Shown here: positions 1 to 5,862 of the stretch, in pieces
Layout of the letters: every line of letters starts with the position of its first letter
Position numbering within the stretch: the first letter of the stretch is position 1
Assembly: GCA_031285975.1 (NCBI GenBank)
Contig: JAITVE010000386.1
Location: 1-10,287 of the forward strand
Source of the DNA: Candidatus Adiutrix sp.
GTDB lineage: Bacteria > Desulfobacterota > Desulfarculia > Adiutricales > Adiutricaceae
Length of the DNA: 10,287 nucleotides
Direction of reading: 5' to 3'
The notes under the pieces: model-generated
What the model saw: the letters and a program-made list of their open reading frames with translations, nothing else
What the model was told of the DNA's origin: nothing
The model's database searches: none
Made by a program: the position numbers and the translations under genes

Positions 1-864
1 CTGGGGACCGGTGTGGGCGGCCATGGCCGCTTTTTGGGTGATGCTGCTGGGGTGGGAGGTCAAATGGCTCTGGAGCTTGGAGGCGGCCCGGGCCATTTTT
101 TCCGGCCCGGCCAAAAAGCCCGCCCGCCAGCCGGTCATGGCATAGGTTTTTGACCAGCCGTGGGCAATGACCGTGCGGTCGCAGAGCGCGGGCTCCACCA
201 TGGGAATGTTGGCGAACTGGAAGCCGTCGTAGGCAATTTTTTCATAAATGTCGTCGCTCACCACCCAGATATCTTCGTGTTTGAGGAGCACCGCGGCCAG
301 GGCCTTGAGCCGCTCGGCGCTGTAGGCCATGCCCGTGGGGTTGGAGGGCGAGTTGATGAGCAAACCCCGCGTGCGGGGGGTGATGGCCGCTTCCAGCATT
401 TCCGGGGTAAGGGTGTAGCCGCTCTCCGGCGAGGTTTTCACCAGCACCGGCTGGGCCCCGGTCATCAAAAGCAGGGGCACATAGCTCACCCAGGCCGGGG
501 TGGGGATAATCACCTCGTCCCCCGGCTGGAAAAGGCACATAAAGATGTTGTACAGGCTATGCTTGCCGCCATTGGAAACCACGATTTGGGAGGGCGTGTA
601 GTCCAAGCCGTTGTCCCGCGTCAGTTTGCCGCAAACGGCCTCCCTCAGTTCCACAATGCCGTCCGCCGGGGTGTAGCGGGTGAAGCCGTCACGGATGGCC
701 TTGGCGGCCGCCTCCCGGATGTGCTCCGGGGTGTCGAAATTCGGCTCGCCGATGCCGAAGTTGACGATGTCCTGCCCGGCGGCTTTCATGGCTTTGGCTT
801 TCGCGTCCAGGGCCAGGGTGGGGGAGGGGGTGATGAGGTCGAGTCGTTGGGCAAGCTGAGGCAT
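1..864 (-). CDS. aspC: Class I aspartate aminotransferase, PLP-dependent (3' end outside window)
   Basis: Transaminase of the aspartate aminotransferase family, which moves amino groups between aspartate/glutamate and 2-oxo acids in the cytoplasm, using pyridoxal phosphate. 288 codons are visible of the roughly 390-400 usual for the family; the C-terminal small domain lies beyond the left edge. Visible motifs: the N-terminal FGIGEPNFDTP substrate-side loop (37-47), RYTPADGI (63-70), NSPSNPTG (171-178), SDDIYEKI with the pyridine-nitrogen Asp204 and Tyr207 (203-210), and SKTYAMTGWRAGF with the Schiff-base Lys239 and phosphate-binding Arg247 (238-250). The ATG at 864 is preceded by GGAG seven bases upstream and starts at the usual MPQLAQR-type N-terminus. 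It is transcribed away from everything else in the first half of the window. Precise substrate preference (aspartate, prephenate or other) cannot be told from this part. Confidence 0.93.
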   Translation of the reverse strand, partial: MPQLAQRLDLITPSPTLALDAKAKAMKAAGQDIVNFGIGEPNFDTPEHIREAAAKAIRDGFTRYTPADGIVELREAVCGKLTRDNGLDYTPSQIVVSNGGKHSLYNIFMCLFQPGDEVIIPTPAWVSYVPLLLMTGAQPVLVKTSPESGYTLTPEMLEAAITPRTRGLLINSPSNPTGMAYSAERLKALAAVLLKHEDIWVVSDDIYEKIAYDGFQFANIPMVEPALCDRTVIAHGWSKTYAMTGWRAGFLAGPEKMARAASKLQSHLTSHPSSITQKAAMAAHTGPQ

Positions 865-904
865 GGCGTTCTCCGCACTGGCAATAAAGGTTAAATTCTT
901 GTTT

Positions 905-933
905 ACCTTACCGCCAAACGCGTTGCTTTTCAA
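905..933 (-). promoter_or_regulatory. Candidate sigma-70 promoter for the aminotransferase
   Basis: Read on the minus strand, TTGAAA (933-928) and TAAGGT (910-905) are separated by 17 bases. The -35 is a good match and the -10 a poor one (3 of 6). The transcript would begin near 898 and have a leader of about 35 bases before the ATG at 864. Weak call. Confidence 0.3.
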
Positions 934-962
934 GTTTTTTTGACGGGCGGCGGCCCTATTTT

Positions 963-979
963 TTGGCACTTAATTTGCT
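963..979 (+). promoter_or_regulatory. Sigma-54 (RpoN) -24/-12 promoter
   Basis: TTGGCAC (963-969), five bases (TTAAT), then TTGCT (975-979). This matches the sigma-54 consensus TGGCAC-N5-TTGCW at every conserved base, with GG at 965-966 and GC at 977-978 in the correct 12-base register. Predicted transcription start is near 990, about 53 bases upstream of the small membrane protein gene at 1043. Sigma-54 promoters need an enhancer-binding ATPase; no such gene is in the window. Confidence 0.8.
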
Positions 980-1042
980 TATTAGTTCAGCGAACAGCCG
1001 CCCGCCACCGCGCCCGGCTTAATGAGACCACGGAGGTGCTGT

Positions 1043-1225
1043 ATGCCCTATATCTATTCCGGCGTTTGCCTGGCCGCCATGTTCGGCTCCATTATTTATG
1101 AACACCGCCGCATGAAACGCGAAGAATCCAAGCTGCGGGAAGCCATGAAAGATTTGGCCGCAAAAGCCAAAGCCGAGGCCGCCAAGAGCGCCCACGATTT
1201 CCACTCCGGCCTGATTGGCGCATAA
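1043..1225 (+). CDS. Small single-pass membrane protein with charged coiled-coil-like tail (60 aa)
   Basis: Not a family I recognise. Start chosen at ATG 1043 because a perfect GGAGGT (1032-1037) lies five bases upstream; the in-frame ATG at 1022 sits before that site and has no ribosome binding site. The 60-residue product has a hydrophobic N-terminus (about residues 3-19, small and aromatic residues) that can form one membrane helix. A strongly charged, Lys/Glu/Ala-rich helical segment follows (about 20-52), ending in a short SGLIGA tail. The architecture (N-terminal membrane helix plus cytoplasmic charged helix) recalls PspB-type and other small stress membrane proteins, but I see no diagnostic sequence match. 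The gene stands alone between a sigma-54 promoter and a REP-like palindrome, which implies regulated single-gene expression. Coding status is supported by the strong Shine-Dalgarno, promoter and sensible composition. Confidence 0.72.
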   Translation: MPYIYSGVCLAAMFGSIIYEHRRMKREESKLREAMKDLAAKAKAEAAKSAHDFHSGLIGA

Positions 1226-1275
1226 ACGGCAGCCGCCGCCTTGGGAATTTTTGGTACAATTTTGCCCCCAGGTGC

Positions 1276-1300
1276 CGTCATTCCTGCGGAGGCAGGAATC
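1276..1300 (+). repeat. REP-like intergenic palindrome
   Basis: GTCATTCCTGC, a GGAG loop, then GCAGGAATC. The 8-bp arms 1280-1287 and 1292-1299 are perfectly complementary around a 4-base loop. The GTCATTCC...GGAATC signature is that of the widespread intergenic REP palindromes mobilised by RAYT (TnpA-REP) transposases. There is no T-run, so it is not a standard terminator. Only one copy is seen in this window. Confidence 0.6.
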
Positions 1301-1360
1301 TATTTCCAGTGAAGCGCGTTGTTGGCCGATACGTTATTCAGGCGCGCACCGCGCTGGGGC

Positions 1361-1389
1361 TTGACAAAAGTCCCGTTTTTGACAATACT
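1361..1389 (+). promoter_or_regulatory. Sigma-70 promoter for the DUF3343 gene
   Basis: A perfect -35 TTGACA (1361-1366), 17-base spacer, then AATACT (1384-1389, 4 of 6 matches). Expected start is near 1396, about 15 bases before the ATG at 1411, so GGAG (1401-1404) lies on the transcript. TTGAC recurs at 1379 and 1389, so the exact -10/-35 pairing is not fully certain. Confidence 0.6.
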
Positions 1390-1410
1390 TGACCAGTCTT
1401 GGAGACGTCT

Positions 1411-1767
1411 ATGACCGCCTTGGAAAAATCGAGCGAAAAATTTGCCGCTTATGGCGAATTGCCCCTGGGGGCTCCGCCGCACCGGGAAGCCGCTTCCGAG
1501 GCTGAGATAATTTTCATTTTCGCCTCCAACACCGAAGTCCTCAATGTCGAAGACTTTTTAGAGGAAAAAGACCTGGACTTCGCGCTGGTGCCCGTGCCCA
1601 AAGAGGTTAACCCCAACTGCGGGCTGGCCATAAGCTGCCCGGCCCAGGCCGAAAGCGGCGTTGCGGCCGCCCTGGACGAGGCCGGTTTCCGGCCCCAGGC
1701 TTCCTATCTGCGCCGGGGCGACGATTTCGCGCCCCTGGAAAAAGAGTGGAGGCCGCCCATTTCGTAA
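1411..1767 (+). CDS. DUF3343 family protein, putative Se/S carrier-like (118 aa)
   Basis: Small cytoplasmic protein of the DUF3343 family (PF11823, described as putative Se/S carrier-like). The family hallmark is visible: a FIFASNTEVLNVEDFL strand-helix start (35-50), then FALVPVPKEVNPNCGLAIS (57-75) with the conserved cysteine at Cys70 inside NCGLAI; a second cysteine is Cys76. About 30 N-terminal and 30 C-terminal residues extend beyond the core. The start is ATG 1411 with GGAG six bases upstream; a TTG at 1399 in frame would overlap that ribosome binding site and was rejected. It has its own promoter and is followed after 81 bases by dtd, with no convincing terminator between. Members are common in anaerobes and are linked by genome context to selenium or sulfur metabolism; whether this one carries persulfide or selenide on Cys70 is inference. 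Confidence 0.75.
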   Translation: MTALEKSSEKFAAYGELPLGAPPHREAASEAEIIFIFASNTEVLNVEDFLEEKDLDFALVPVPKEVNPNCGLAISCPAQAESGVAAALDEAGFRPQASYLRRGDDFAPLEKEWRPPIS

Positions 1768-1773
1768 AATTTT

Positions 1774-1821
1774 TCCGCCGACAAAGCGCCGAATTACACC
1801 GGCTTGCTTGGCCGAGACATA
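1774..1821 (+). repeat. Upstream element, copy A (before dtd)
   Basis: CCGCCGAC followed by a 38-base block (1784-1821) that matches, without gaps, the block at 5897-5934 before rnhA at 31 of 38 positions. Both copies end about 30-40 bases before a start codon. Role unknown: dispersed intergenic repeat or shared regulatory element. Confidence 0.55.
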
Positions 1822-1848
1822 TCATGTGAATTGCCGGAGCTATGTATC

Positions 1849-2295
1849 ATGCGCGCTTTAATTCAAAGAGTCACTGAGGCCGGAGTCCGGGTGGAGGGCG
1901 AATCAATCGCCGCCATCGGGCCCGGCCTCCTCATTTTTCTGGGGGTAGGCCAGGGCGACAGCCGCGAGGCGGCCGACTGGCTGGTGGAAAAAATAGCCGG
2001 GCTGCGCATTTTCGGCGACGCCGCCGGAAAGATGAACCTCTCCCTCCTCGACATGGGCGGCGAGGCCCTGGTGGTGAGCCAGTTCACCCTCTACGGCGAC
2101 TGCCGCAAAGGGCGGCGGCCGGGCTTCGACCAGGCCGCGCCCCCGGCCCTGGCCGACGAATTGTACGAATATTTCAAAGAACGCCTGGCCGCCAAAGGCC
2201 TCCGCGTGCAGTCCGGCCGTTTCGCCGCCGACATGAAAGTGTCCCTGCTCAACGACGGCCCGGTGACTTTTATCCTTGACTCGCCGTCCCAATGA
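1849..2295 (+). CDS. dtd: D-aminoacyl-tRNA deacylase
   Basis: DTD hydrolyses D-amino acids (and glycine mis-attached to tRNA-Ala) from tRNA, a chirality proofreading step after charging. The 148-residue length fits the family (about 145-150). Visible signatures: [15 protein letters not shown] at the N-terminus, the [10 protein letters not shown] active-site strand (75-84, SQFT at 77-80), and the cross-subunit Gly-cisPro motif NDGPVT (135-140) that rejects L-aminoacyl groups. Start is ATG 1849, with GGAG nine bases upstream and the family-standard MRALIQRV; an upstream TTG at 1804 would add 15 unrelated residues. Its stop overlaps the mnmE start by four bases (ATGA), so the two are translationally coupled. 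A copy of an upstream element shared with rnhA lies in the 81-base gap before it. Confidence 0.96.
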   Translation: MRALIQRVTEAGVRVEGESIAAIGPGLLIFLGVGQGDSREAADWLVEKIAGLRIFGDAAGKMNLSLLDMGGEALVVSQFTLYGDCRKGRRPGFDQAAPPALADELYEYFKERLAAKGLRVQSGRFAADMKVSLLNDGPVTFILDSPSQ

Positions 2296-3671
2296 GCTTT
2301 TACCCCACCACGATTGCCGCCATTTCCACCGCCCCCGCTGTTGGGGCGGTGGCCGTGGTGCGCCTCTCCGGCCCTGAATCTTTGGCCGTGTTGAAACGTG
2401 TTTTCCAGCCCCTCGGGCGCGGGGACTGGGAGCCCCGGCGGATGCGCTTTGGCCGGGTGATTAATCCGTCCGACGGTGCGCTTGTGGACGAGGCCCTGGC
2501 CGTCTGGTTCCCGGCCCCCAACTCTTTCACCGGCGAGGAGGTCGCGGAAATTCAAGGCCACGGCGGCCCGGTGGCGGCGGGGCGCGTCCTCAAGGCTGTG
2601 CTGGCCGCCGGGGCCGAGTTGGCCGCACCGGGGGAATTCACCCGCCGGGCCTTCATGAACGGCCGCCTGGACTTGGCCCAGGCCGAGGCTGTGGCCGACC
2701 TCATCGCCGCCCGCAGCGAGGCCGAGGCCGCCCTGGCCGCCCGCCAGCTTTCGGGACGACTGTCGGAACGCGTTGAAAATATTCATAAAGACATAATTTC
2801 CGCCCTGGCTGACCTAGAGGCGGACATTGACTTTGGCGAGGAACTGAACGCCCTGGACATGGGCCGCTTCCAGGCCCGCCTAGCCGAAATCGCGGCGCGG
2901 CTGGAACAATTGCTGGAAGAGGGCCGGGCCGGAAAACCCTTCCGGGACGGCCTGCGCCTGGCCCTGGCCGGGGCCCCCAATGTGGGAAAATCCAGTCTTT
3001 TCAATGCCCTGGCCAATGACGAGCGGGCCCTGGTCAGCCCCGCGCCCGGCACCACCCGCGATTTCATCACCACCGAGGCCCTGTGGGACGGCCTGTGGGT
3101 GGAACTCTGCGACACCGCCGGGCTCTCTGAAACCCCGGTGGACGAATTGGACGCGCTGGGCCAGGAACGTGCCCGCGCTCAGCTTGACCGGGCCGACGTC
3201 ATCCTCTGGGTGGGCGACTGCACCCGGCCGGACGATGTCGGCACAGGGCAAAAATTGCCTCCGCCCCGCACCCTGCGCGTGTGGAACAAAGCCGATCTCA
3301 GCCCCCCGCCGGAGGAAGAGGGCAGGGCACGACCCGCGCCCGCCGGGCCTGAACCCATGCCCGCCATCGCGGTTTCAGCCCGCACCGGCCAGGGCTTGGA
3401 CGACCTGAAAGCCGCCATTCTGCGCCTGGCCACCGGCCAGGAATCGCCAAAACCTCCGGAAGTGTCGCCCAATCTGCGGCATCAGGCCATCCTGTCCCGC
3501 ACGGCCCAGGCCCTGAACGCCAGCCTGGCCGCCGCCCGTGCGGGCCAGCCGCCGGACATCTGCGCCTACGAACTGCGCACAGCCTTGGATACCCTGGGGG
3601 CCATCTGCGGCCGCACCGCGCCCGATGATATTTTGAACGAAATTTTCAGCCGTTTTTGCCTCGGGAAATAA
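2292..3671 (+). CDS. mnmE: tRNA uridine-5-carboxymethylaminomethyl(34) synthesis GTPase MnmE
   Basis: With MnmG (not in the window), MnmE installs carboxymethylaminomethyl or aminomethyl groups on C5 of wobble uridine in tRNAs reading NNA/NNG codons, using a tetrahydrofolate one-carbon unit. The 459-residue length is typical. Domains: N-terminal folate-binding dimerisation domain (1 to about 120), helical domain, and an inserted G domain (about 220-380). G motifs are GAPNVGKS (227-234), GTTRD (253-257), DTAG (274-277), NKAD (332-335) and SAR (362-364). The C-terminal FCLGK carries the family cysteine at Cys456. Two oddities follow DTAG: the loop is one residue longer than in E. coli, and the catalytic Glu282 (E. 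coli numbering) aligns with Asp287, while Arg275 aligns with Ser279. A proline/glutamate-rich stretch (about 337-356) follows NKAD. Middle gene of dtd-mnmE-queH. Confidence 0.97.
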   Translation: MSFYPTTIAAISTAPAVGAVAVVRLSGPESLAVLKRVFQPLGRGDWEPRRMRFGRVINPSDGALVDEALAVWFPAPNSFTGEEVAEIQGHGGPVAAGRVLKAVLAAGAELAAPGEFTRRAFMNGRLDLAQAEAVADLIAARSEAEAALAARQLSGRLSERVENIHKDIISALADLEADIDFGEELNALDMGRFQARLAEIAARLEQLLEEGRAGKPFRDGLRLALAGAPNVGKSSLFNALANDERALVSPAPGTTRDFITTEALWDGLWVELCDTAGLSETPVDELDALGQERARAQLDRADVILWVGDCTRPDDVGTGQKLPPPRTLRVWNKADLSPPPEEEGRARPAPAGPEPMPAIAVSARTGQGLDDLKAAILRLATGQESPKPPEVSPNLRHQAILSRTAQALNASLAAARAGQPPDICAYELRTALDTLGAICGRTAPDDILNEIFSRFCLGK

Positions 3672-3674
3672 ATT

Positions 3675-4202
3675 ATGGATATCCTGCTCCACGTCTGCTG
3701 CGGCCCCTGCGCGGCCTATCCACTGGAATTCTTTAAAGAACGTCCAGATATAACCCCGCATCTGTGGTTTTACAATCCCAATATCCATCCCCGAGGCGAA
3801 TTTTTGCGCCGCCGCGACAGTTTGGCGTTTTTGGCCGCCCACCACGGCCTAACGGTAGATTTTTCCCCGCCCTACCAACCCGAACTTTTTTTGGCTGAAT
3901 TGGCCAAGAACCCCGCCCCGCCCGAGCGCTGCCGCACATGCTACGCCCTGCGCTTTCAGGCCGCCGCCCACAAGGCCGCCGAGCGCGGCTACCCGGCCTT
4001 CGGCACGACCCTGGCCTTCAGCCGCCGCCAGAAGCACGAATTGATCGTCGAAGAAGGGCAGAAAGCCGCCGCGCTCCACGGCGTGGAATTTTATTACGAA
4101 GACTGGCGGCCCGGCTGGCAGCGCGGTCACGAAATCGCCAAAAGTTTAGGCCTCTACCGCCAAAATTACTGCGGCTGCGTCTACAGCGAGTTTGAACGCT
4201 GA
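3675..4202 (+). CDS. queH: Epoxyqueuosine reductase QueH (DUF208 family)
   Basis: QueH reduces epoxyqueuosine to queuosine at the wobble position of GUN-decoding tRNAs (Asp, Asn, His, Tyr). It is the cobalamin-independent, non-orthologous replacement for QueG. The 175-residue protein shows all family cysteine clusters: HVCCGPC (Cys8, Cys9, Cys12), CRTC (Cys86, Cys89) and YCGC (Cys166, Cys168), which supply iron-sulfur/metal and redox ligands. The WFYNPNIHP stretch (31-39), the FGTTLAFS...KHELI segment (109-124) and YRQNYCGCVYSEFER C-terminus also fit PF02677. ATG 3675 follows the mnmE stop by three bases, so it is co-transcribed and probably reads through by re-initiation; the Shine-Dalgarno (CGGGA) is weak. 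Its stop codon overlaps the first operator-like repeat of the next operon. No other queuosine gene is nearby. Confidence 0.95.
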   Translation: MDILLHVCCGPCAAYPLEFFKERPDITPHLWFYNPNIHPRGEFLRRRDSLAFLAAHHGLTVDFSPPYQPELFLAELAKNPAPPERCRTCYALRFQAAAHKAAERGYPAFGTTLAFSRRQKHELIVEEGQKAAALHGVEFYYEDWRPGWQRGHEIAKSLGLYRQNYCGCVYSEFER

Positions 4203-4232
4203 TGGCGGCGGAAAACGTTGAATGATGGCGGC
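4200..4232 (+). promoter_or_regulatory. Duplicated 10-bp operator candidate of the toxin-antitoxin operon
   Basis: TGATGGCGGC occurs exactly twice, at 4200-4209 and 4223-4232, 23 bases start to start (about two helical turns). The second copy begins on the last base of the -35 hexamer and occupies the spacer up to the -10. This is where an autorepressing antitoxin would be expected to bind. Function is inferred from position. Confidence 0.45.
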
Positions 4233-4246
4233 AAATGCGGTACAAT
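4218..4246 (+). promoter_or_regulatory. Sigma-70 promoter of the toxin-antitoxin operon
   Basis: TTGAAT (4218-4223), 17-base spacer, TACAAT (4241-4246; 5 of 6 matches). Transcription should begin near 4253, leaving AAGGAG (4258-4263) five bases before the ATG at 4269. Confidence 0.75.
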
Positions 4247-4268
4247 AGCATAAAGATAAGGAGACGCT

Positions 4269-4493
4269 ATGACCTCTATTCTGGTGCCGGAAGAAATAGA
4301 TAGGGCCTTTGCCGCCTTGGCAGCTGAAACGTCCCTGGCCAAGCATGAACTCGTGGAAAAGGCTCTGCGAGATGTTCTGGAAGACCAGGCCGATATAAAA
4401 CTGGCCGACGAGGCCATGCGCGAATATTTGGCCGGTGACGAAAAGCCTTGTTCCCTAGATGAAATGAAGAAAAAACTTGGCCTCGTCGATTGA
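4269..4493 (+). CDS. RelB-type (ribbon-helix-helix-like) antitoxin
   Basis: 74-residue antitoxin candidate. The N-terminus has the short strand-helix-helix layout of ribbon-helix-helix DNA-binding antitoxins: a strand TSILVP (2-7), EEIDRAFAALAAETS (8-22), then KHELVEKALRDVLED (25-39). The acidic second half (ADEAMREYLAGDEKPCSLDEMKKKLGL) resembles the tail of RelB-like antitoxins paired with RelE and is the likely toxin-wrapping part. The start has a strong AAGGAG five bases upstream. The downstream toxin frame begins inside its last codons, so the antitoxin is made first and the toxin by coupling. Such antitoxins usually repress their own promoter; a repeated 10-bp sequence at that promoter fits. 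The exact family name (RelB, DUF6290-like or CopG-like) is uncertain. Confidence 0.8.
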   Translation: MTSILVPEEIDRAFAALAAETSLAKHELVEKALRDVLEDQADIKLADEAMREYLAGDEKPCSLDEMKKKLGLVD

Positions 4494-4752
4494 AATACTT
4501 CCTCCGGCGCAAAAGCAATTTTTGAAATTGGGTCGCCCGGAAGCCGCCCGCATCCTTCATTATCTGGAAACCCGGGTGGCTCCGCTGGACGACCCCAGCC
4601 AATTGGGCCAGGCCCTGGCGGATAATTTGGCCGGACTATGGCGTTACCGGGTCGGCGATTATCGCGTTATTTGCCGGATAACCGTTGCAGATAACAGGGT
4701 TTCCACGGTGACCGTTGTGGCTGTCAGGCATCGCCGCGAAATTTACAAATAG
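4477..4752 (+). CDS. RelE/ParE superfamily toxin (probable mRNA interferase)
   Basis: 91-residue toxin of the RelE/ParE fold. Characteristic segments: IEILPPAQKQFLKLGRPEAARILHYLE (5-31), the central GLWRYRVGDYRVICRI (53-68), and the C-terminal VVAVRHRREIYK (80-91). Arg56, Arg63, Arg67, His85 and Arg86-87 are the basic residues of the type used by RelE to bind and cleave mRNA in the ribosomal A site. The HRREIY ending favours a RelE-like mRNA interferase over a ParE gyrase poison, though this is family-level inference. I place the start at TTG 4477: it overlaps the antitoxin gene by 17 bases, gives the usual length and an N-terminus like other members, and no ATG or GTG is available in frame. 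No clear Shine-Dalgarno exists, so translation probably depends on coupling to the antitoxin. Confidence 0.85.
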   Translation: MASSIEILPPAQKQFLKLGRPEAARILHYLETRVAPLDDPSQLGQALADNLAGLWRYRVGDYRVICRITVADNRVSTVTVVAVRHRREIYK

Positions 4753-4761
4753 TTTCAATGT

Positions 4762-4790
4762 TTGAATTCGGGCGCGACTTGTGCTACTAT
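4762..4790 (+). promoter_or_regulatory. Sigma-70 promoter of the HDOD gene
   Basis: TTGAAT (4762-4767), 17-base spacer, TACTAT (4785-4790, 5 of 6 matches). The start of transcription should be near 4797, giving an approximately 85-base leader before ATG 4882. The -35 begins ten bases after the toxin stop codon. The hexamer and spacing closely resemble those of the toxin-antitoxin promoter. Confidence 0.7.
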
Positions 4791-4881
4791 ATGGGGTATC
4801 GCAATGCGGCTGGACAATGTTGACCAAACGTTTGACGGGCCGGAAGCCGGACTGCGGCAACGAAGGGATGCGGAGGTGGCG

Positions 4882-5784
4882 ATGACCGCTAATATTGAAG
4901 CCATAGTCGATCCGCAGGTCGCTTCCCGGATACGGGACATCGGGCGGCTCTCGACCTTGCCCCAGGTCACCTGGGAACTGATGCGCCTGTTGAACAACGA
5001 GGAGACGACCCCGGAAGACCTCCAGACCGTGGTGGAGCAGGATCCGGCGCTCTCGGCCAAGGTCATCAGCTTGGGCAACTCGGCCTATTACGGTTTGCGA
5101 ACCCCGGCCACCACCATTGCCAGGGCCATTGTCATCATCGGCTTTAAGGAACTGGAATTTCTGGCCCTGGGGCTCGGCCTGGCCGACACCTTCGACCTGC
5201 GCAAAGTGCCCTACGGCTTTGACGGCGAGGCTCTGTGGCTCCACAGCCTGTCGGTCTCCTGGGCCGCCCGCGAAGTGGCCGCCGCCACCCGGCTGGTTGA
5301 CCCCGGCGAGGCCATGCTGGCCGGGCTTCTGCACAATTTAGGGCAGATTATGCTGGTGACCCACTTCACGGTGCAGCTCCAGCGGCTGATGAATTATGTG
5401 GAAGAGGGGCACAGCTTCGCCGAGGCTGAGGTTGATTTGGGCCTGTGGCATGAGGTTATTGGCTATCTGCTGGCCAAAAACTGGGGGATGCCCAGCTATT
5501 TGCAGGACGTGATCCTCTACCATCACCGCCCCGAACTGGCGGGCGAGGACGCCAAGGGCATTGTCACGGTGGTGAACCTGGCGCTCCAGATGGTGGATCG
5601 CACCGACTTTCGGCTGGATTACGAAGTGCGGCCGGAAAGTTCGCCGGATTACGCGGAAGTTCTGCCCCAGATGAGTTTAGAAGAAAAAGACAAAATTTTG
5701 GCCAAGATTAAAAATACCCTGCCCCTGATGGCCCCCACTTGGCTTCAGATGATGGGCCCGGCCAAGAAAAAGGCCCGGCACTGA
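4882..5784 (+). CDS. HDOD domain signalling protein
   Basis: 300-residue cytoplasmic protein consisting almost entirely of an HDOD domain (PF08668), a catalytically inactive relative of HD phosphohydrolases found in bacterial signalling. Recognisable parts: LSTLPQVTWELMRLLNNEETTPEDLQTVVEQDPALSAKVISLGNSAYYG (about 23-71), the FKELEFLALGLGLADTF helix (88-104), LWLHSLSVSWAAREVA (118-133), and AMLAGLLHNLGQIML (144-158), where the HD pair reads His151-Asn152. WHEVIGYLLAKNWGMP (189-204) and YHHRPELA (213-220) follow. No receiver, GGDEF or EAL domain is attached. ATG 4882 is chosen for the GGAGGT at 4872-4877; ATG 4804, 26 codons earlier, lies within a few bases of the predicted transcription start. 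It is a single-gene unit with its own promoter and a hairpin terminator after it. Function, such as motility or c-di-GMP control, cannot be assigned. Confidence 0.92.
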   Translation: MTANIEAIVDPQVASRIRDIGRLSTLPQVTWELMRLLNNEETTPEDLQTVVEQDPALSAKVISLGNSAYYGLRTPATTIARAIVIIGFKELEFLALGLGLADTFDLRKVPYGFDGEALWLHSLSVSWAAREVAAATRLVDPGEAMLAGLLHNLGQIMLVTHFTVQLQRLMNYVEEGHSFAEAEVDLGLWHEVIGYLLAKNWGMPSYLQDVILYHHRPELAGEDAKGIVTVVNLALQMVDRTDFRLDYEVRPESSPDYAEVLPQMSLEEKDKILAKIKNTLPLMAPTWLQMMGPAKKKARH

Positions 5785-5813
5785 GCTTTGCCAGGGGTTG
5801 CGTGTTCGTATCG

Positions 5814-5852
5814 GCCCGCGTTCGGCGCTCGCCGGGCGGGCTGGTTTTGTTT
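5814..5852 (+). terminator. Rho-independent terminator after the HDOD gene
   Basis: Outer stem GCCCGC (5814-5819) with GCGGGC (5836-5841), inner stem CGGC (5823-5826) with GCCG (5831-5834) around a GCTC loop, followed by TGGTTTTGTTT (5842-5852). The imperfect stem and interrupted T-run make it moderate in strength. It begins about 30 bases after the stop codon. Confidence 0.55.
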
Positions 5853-5862
5853 GAAATATTTA

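Noticed and set aside
160..894. A 244-codon plus-strand open frame over the aminotransferase
   Set aside because: Antisense shadow of the aminotransferase gene, whose PLP motifs are unmistakable; low-complexity Gly/His/Arg product.
1022..1042. ATG 1022 as start of the small membrane protein
   Set aside because: The perfect GGAGGT lies downstream of it and is placed for ATG 1043; no site precedes 1022.
1226..1275. Rho-independent terminator directly after the small membrane protein gene
   Set aside because: The GC-rich stretch CGGCAGCCGCCGCC is followed by short T-runs, but no stable stem can be drawn with them.
2091..2786. A 231-codon minus-strand open frame across dtd and mnmE
   Set aside because: Spans two real genes on the other strand and shows no domain.
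4762..4881. Longer N-terminus for the HDOD protein from TTG 4762 or ATG 4804
   Set aside because: TTG 4762 is the -35 hexamer itself and ATG 4804 is only about seven bases from the predicted transcript start; GGAGGT sits before ATG 4882.
4797..4881. c-di-GMP or other riboswitch in the HDOD leader
   Set aside because: I could not find the conserved core or a plausible multi-stem fold with an expression platform; only a short palindrome is evident.
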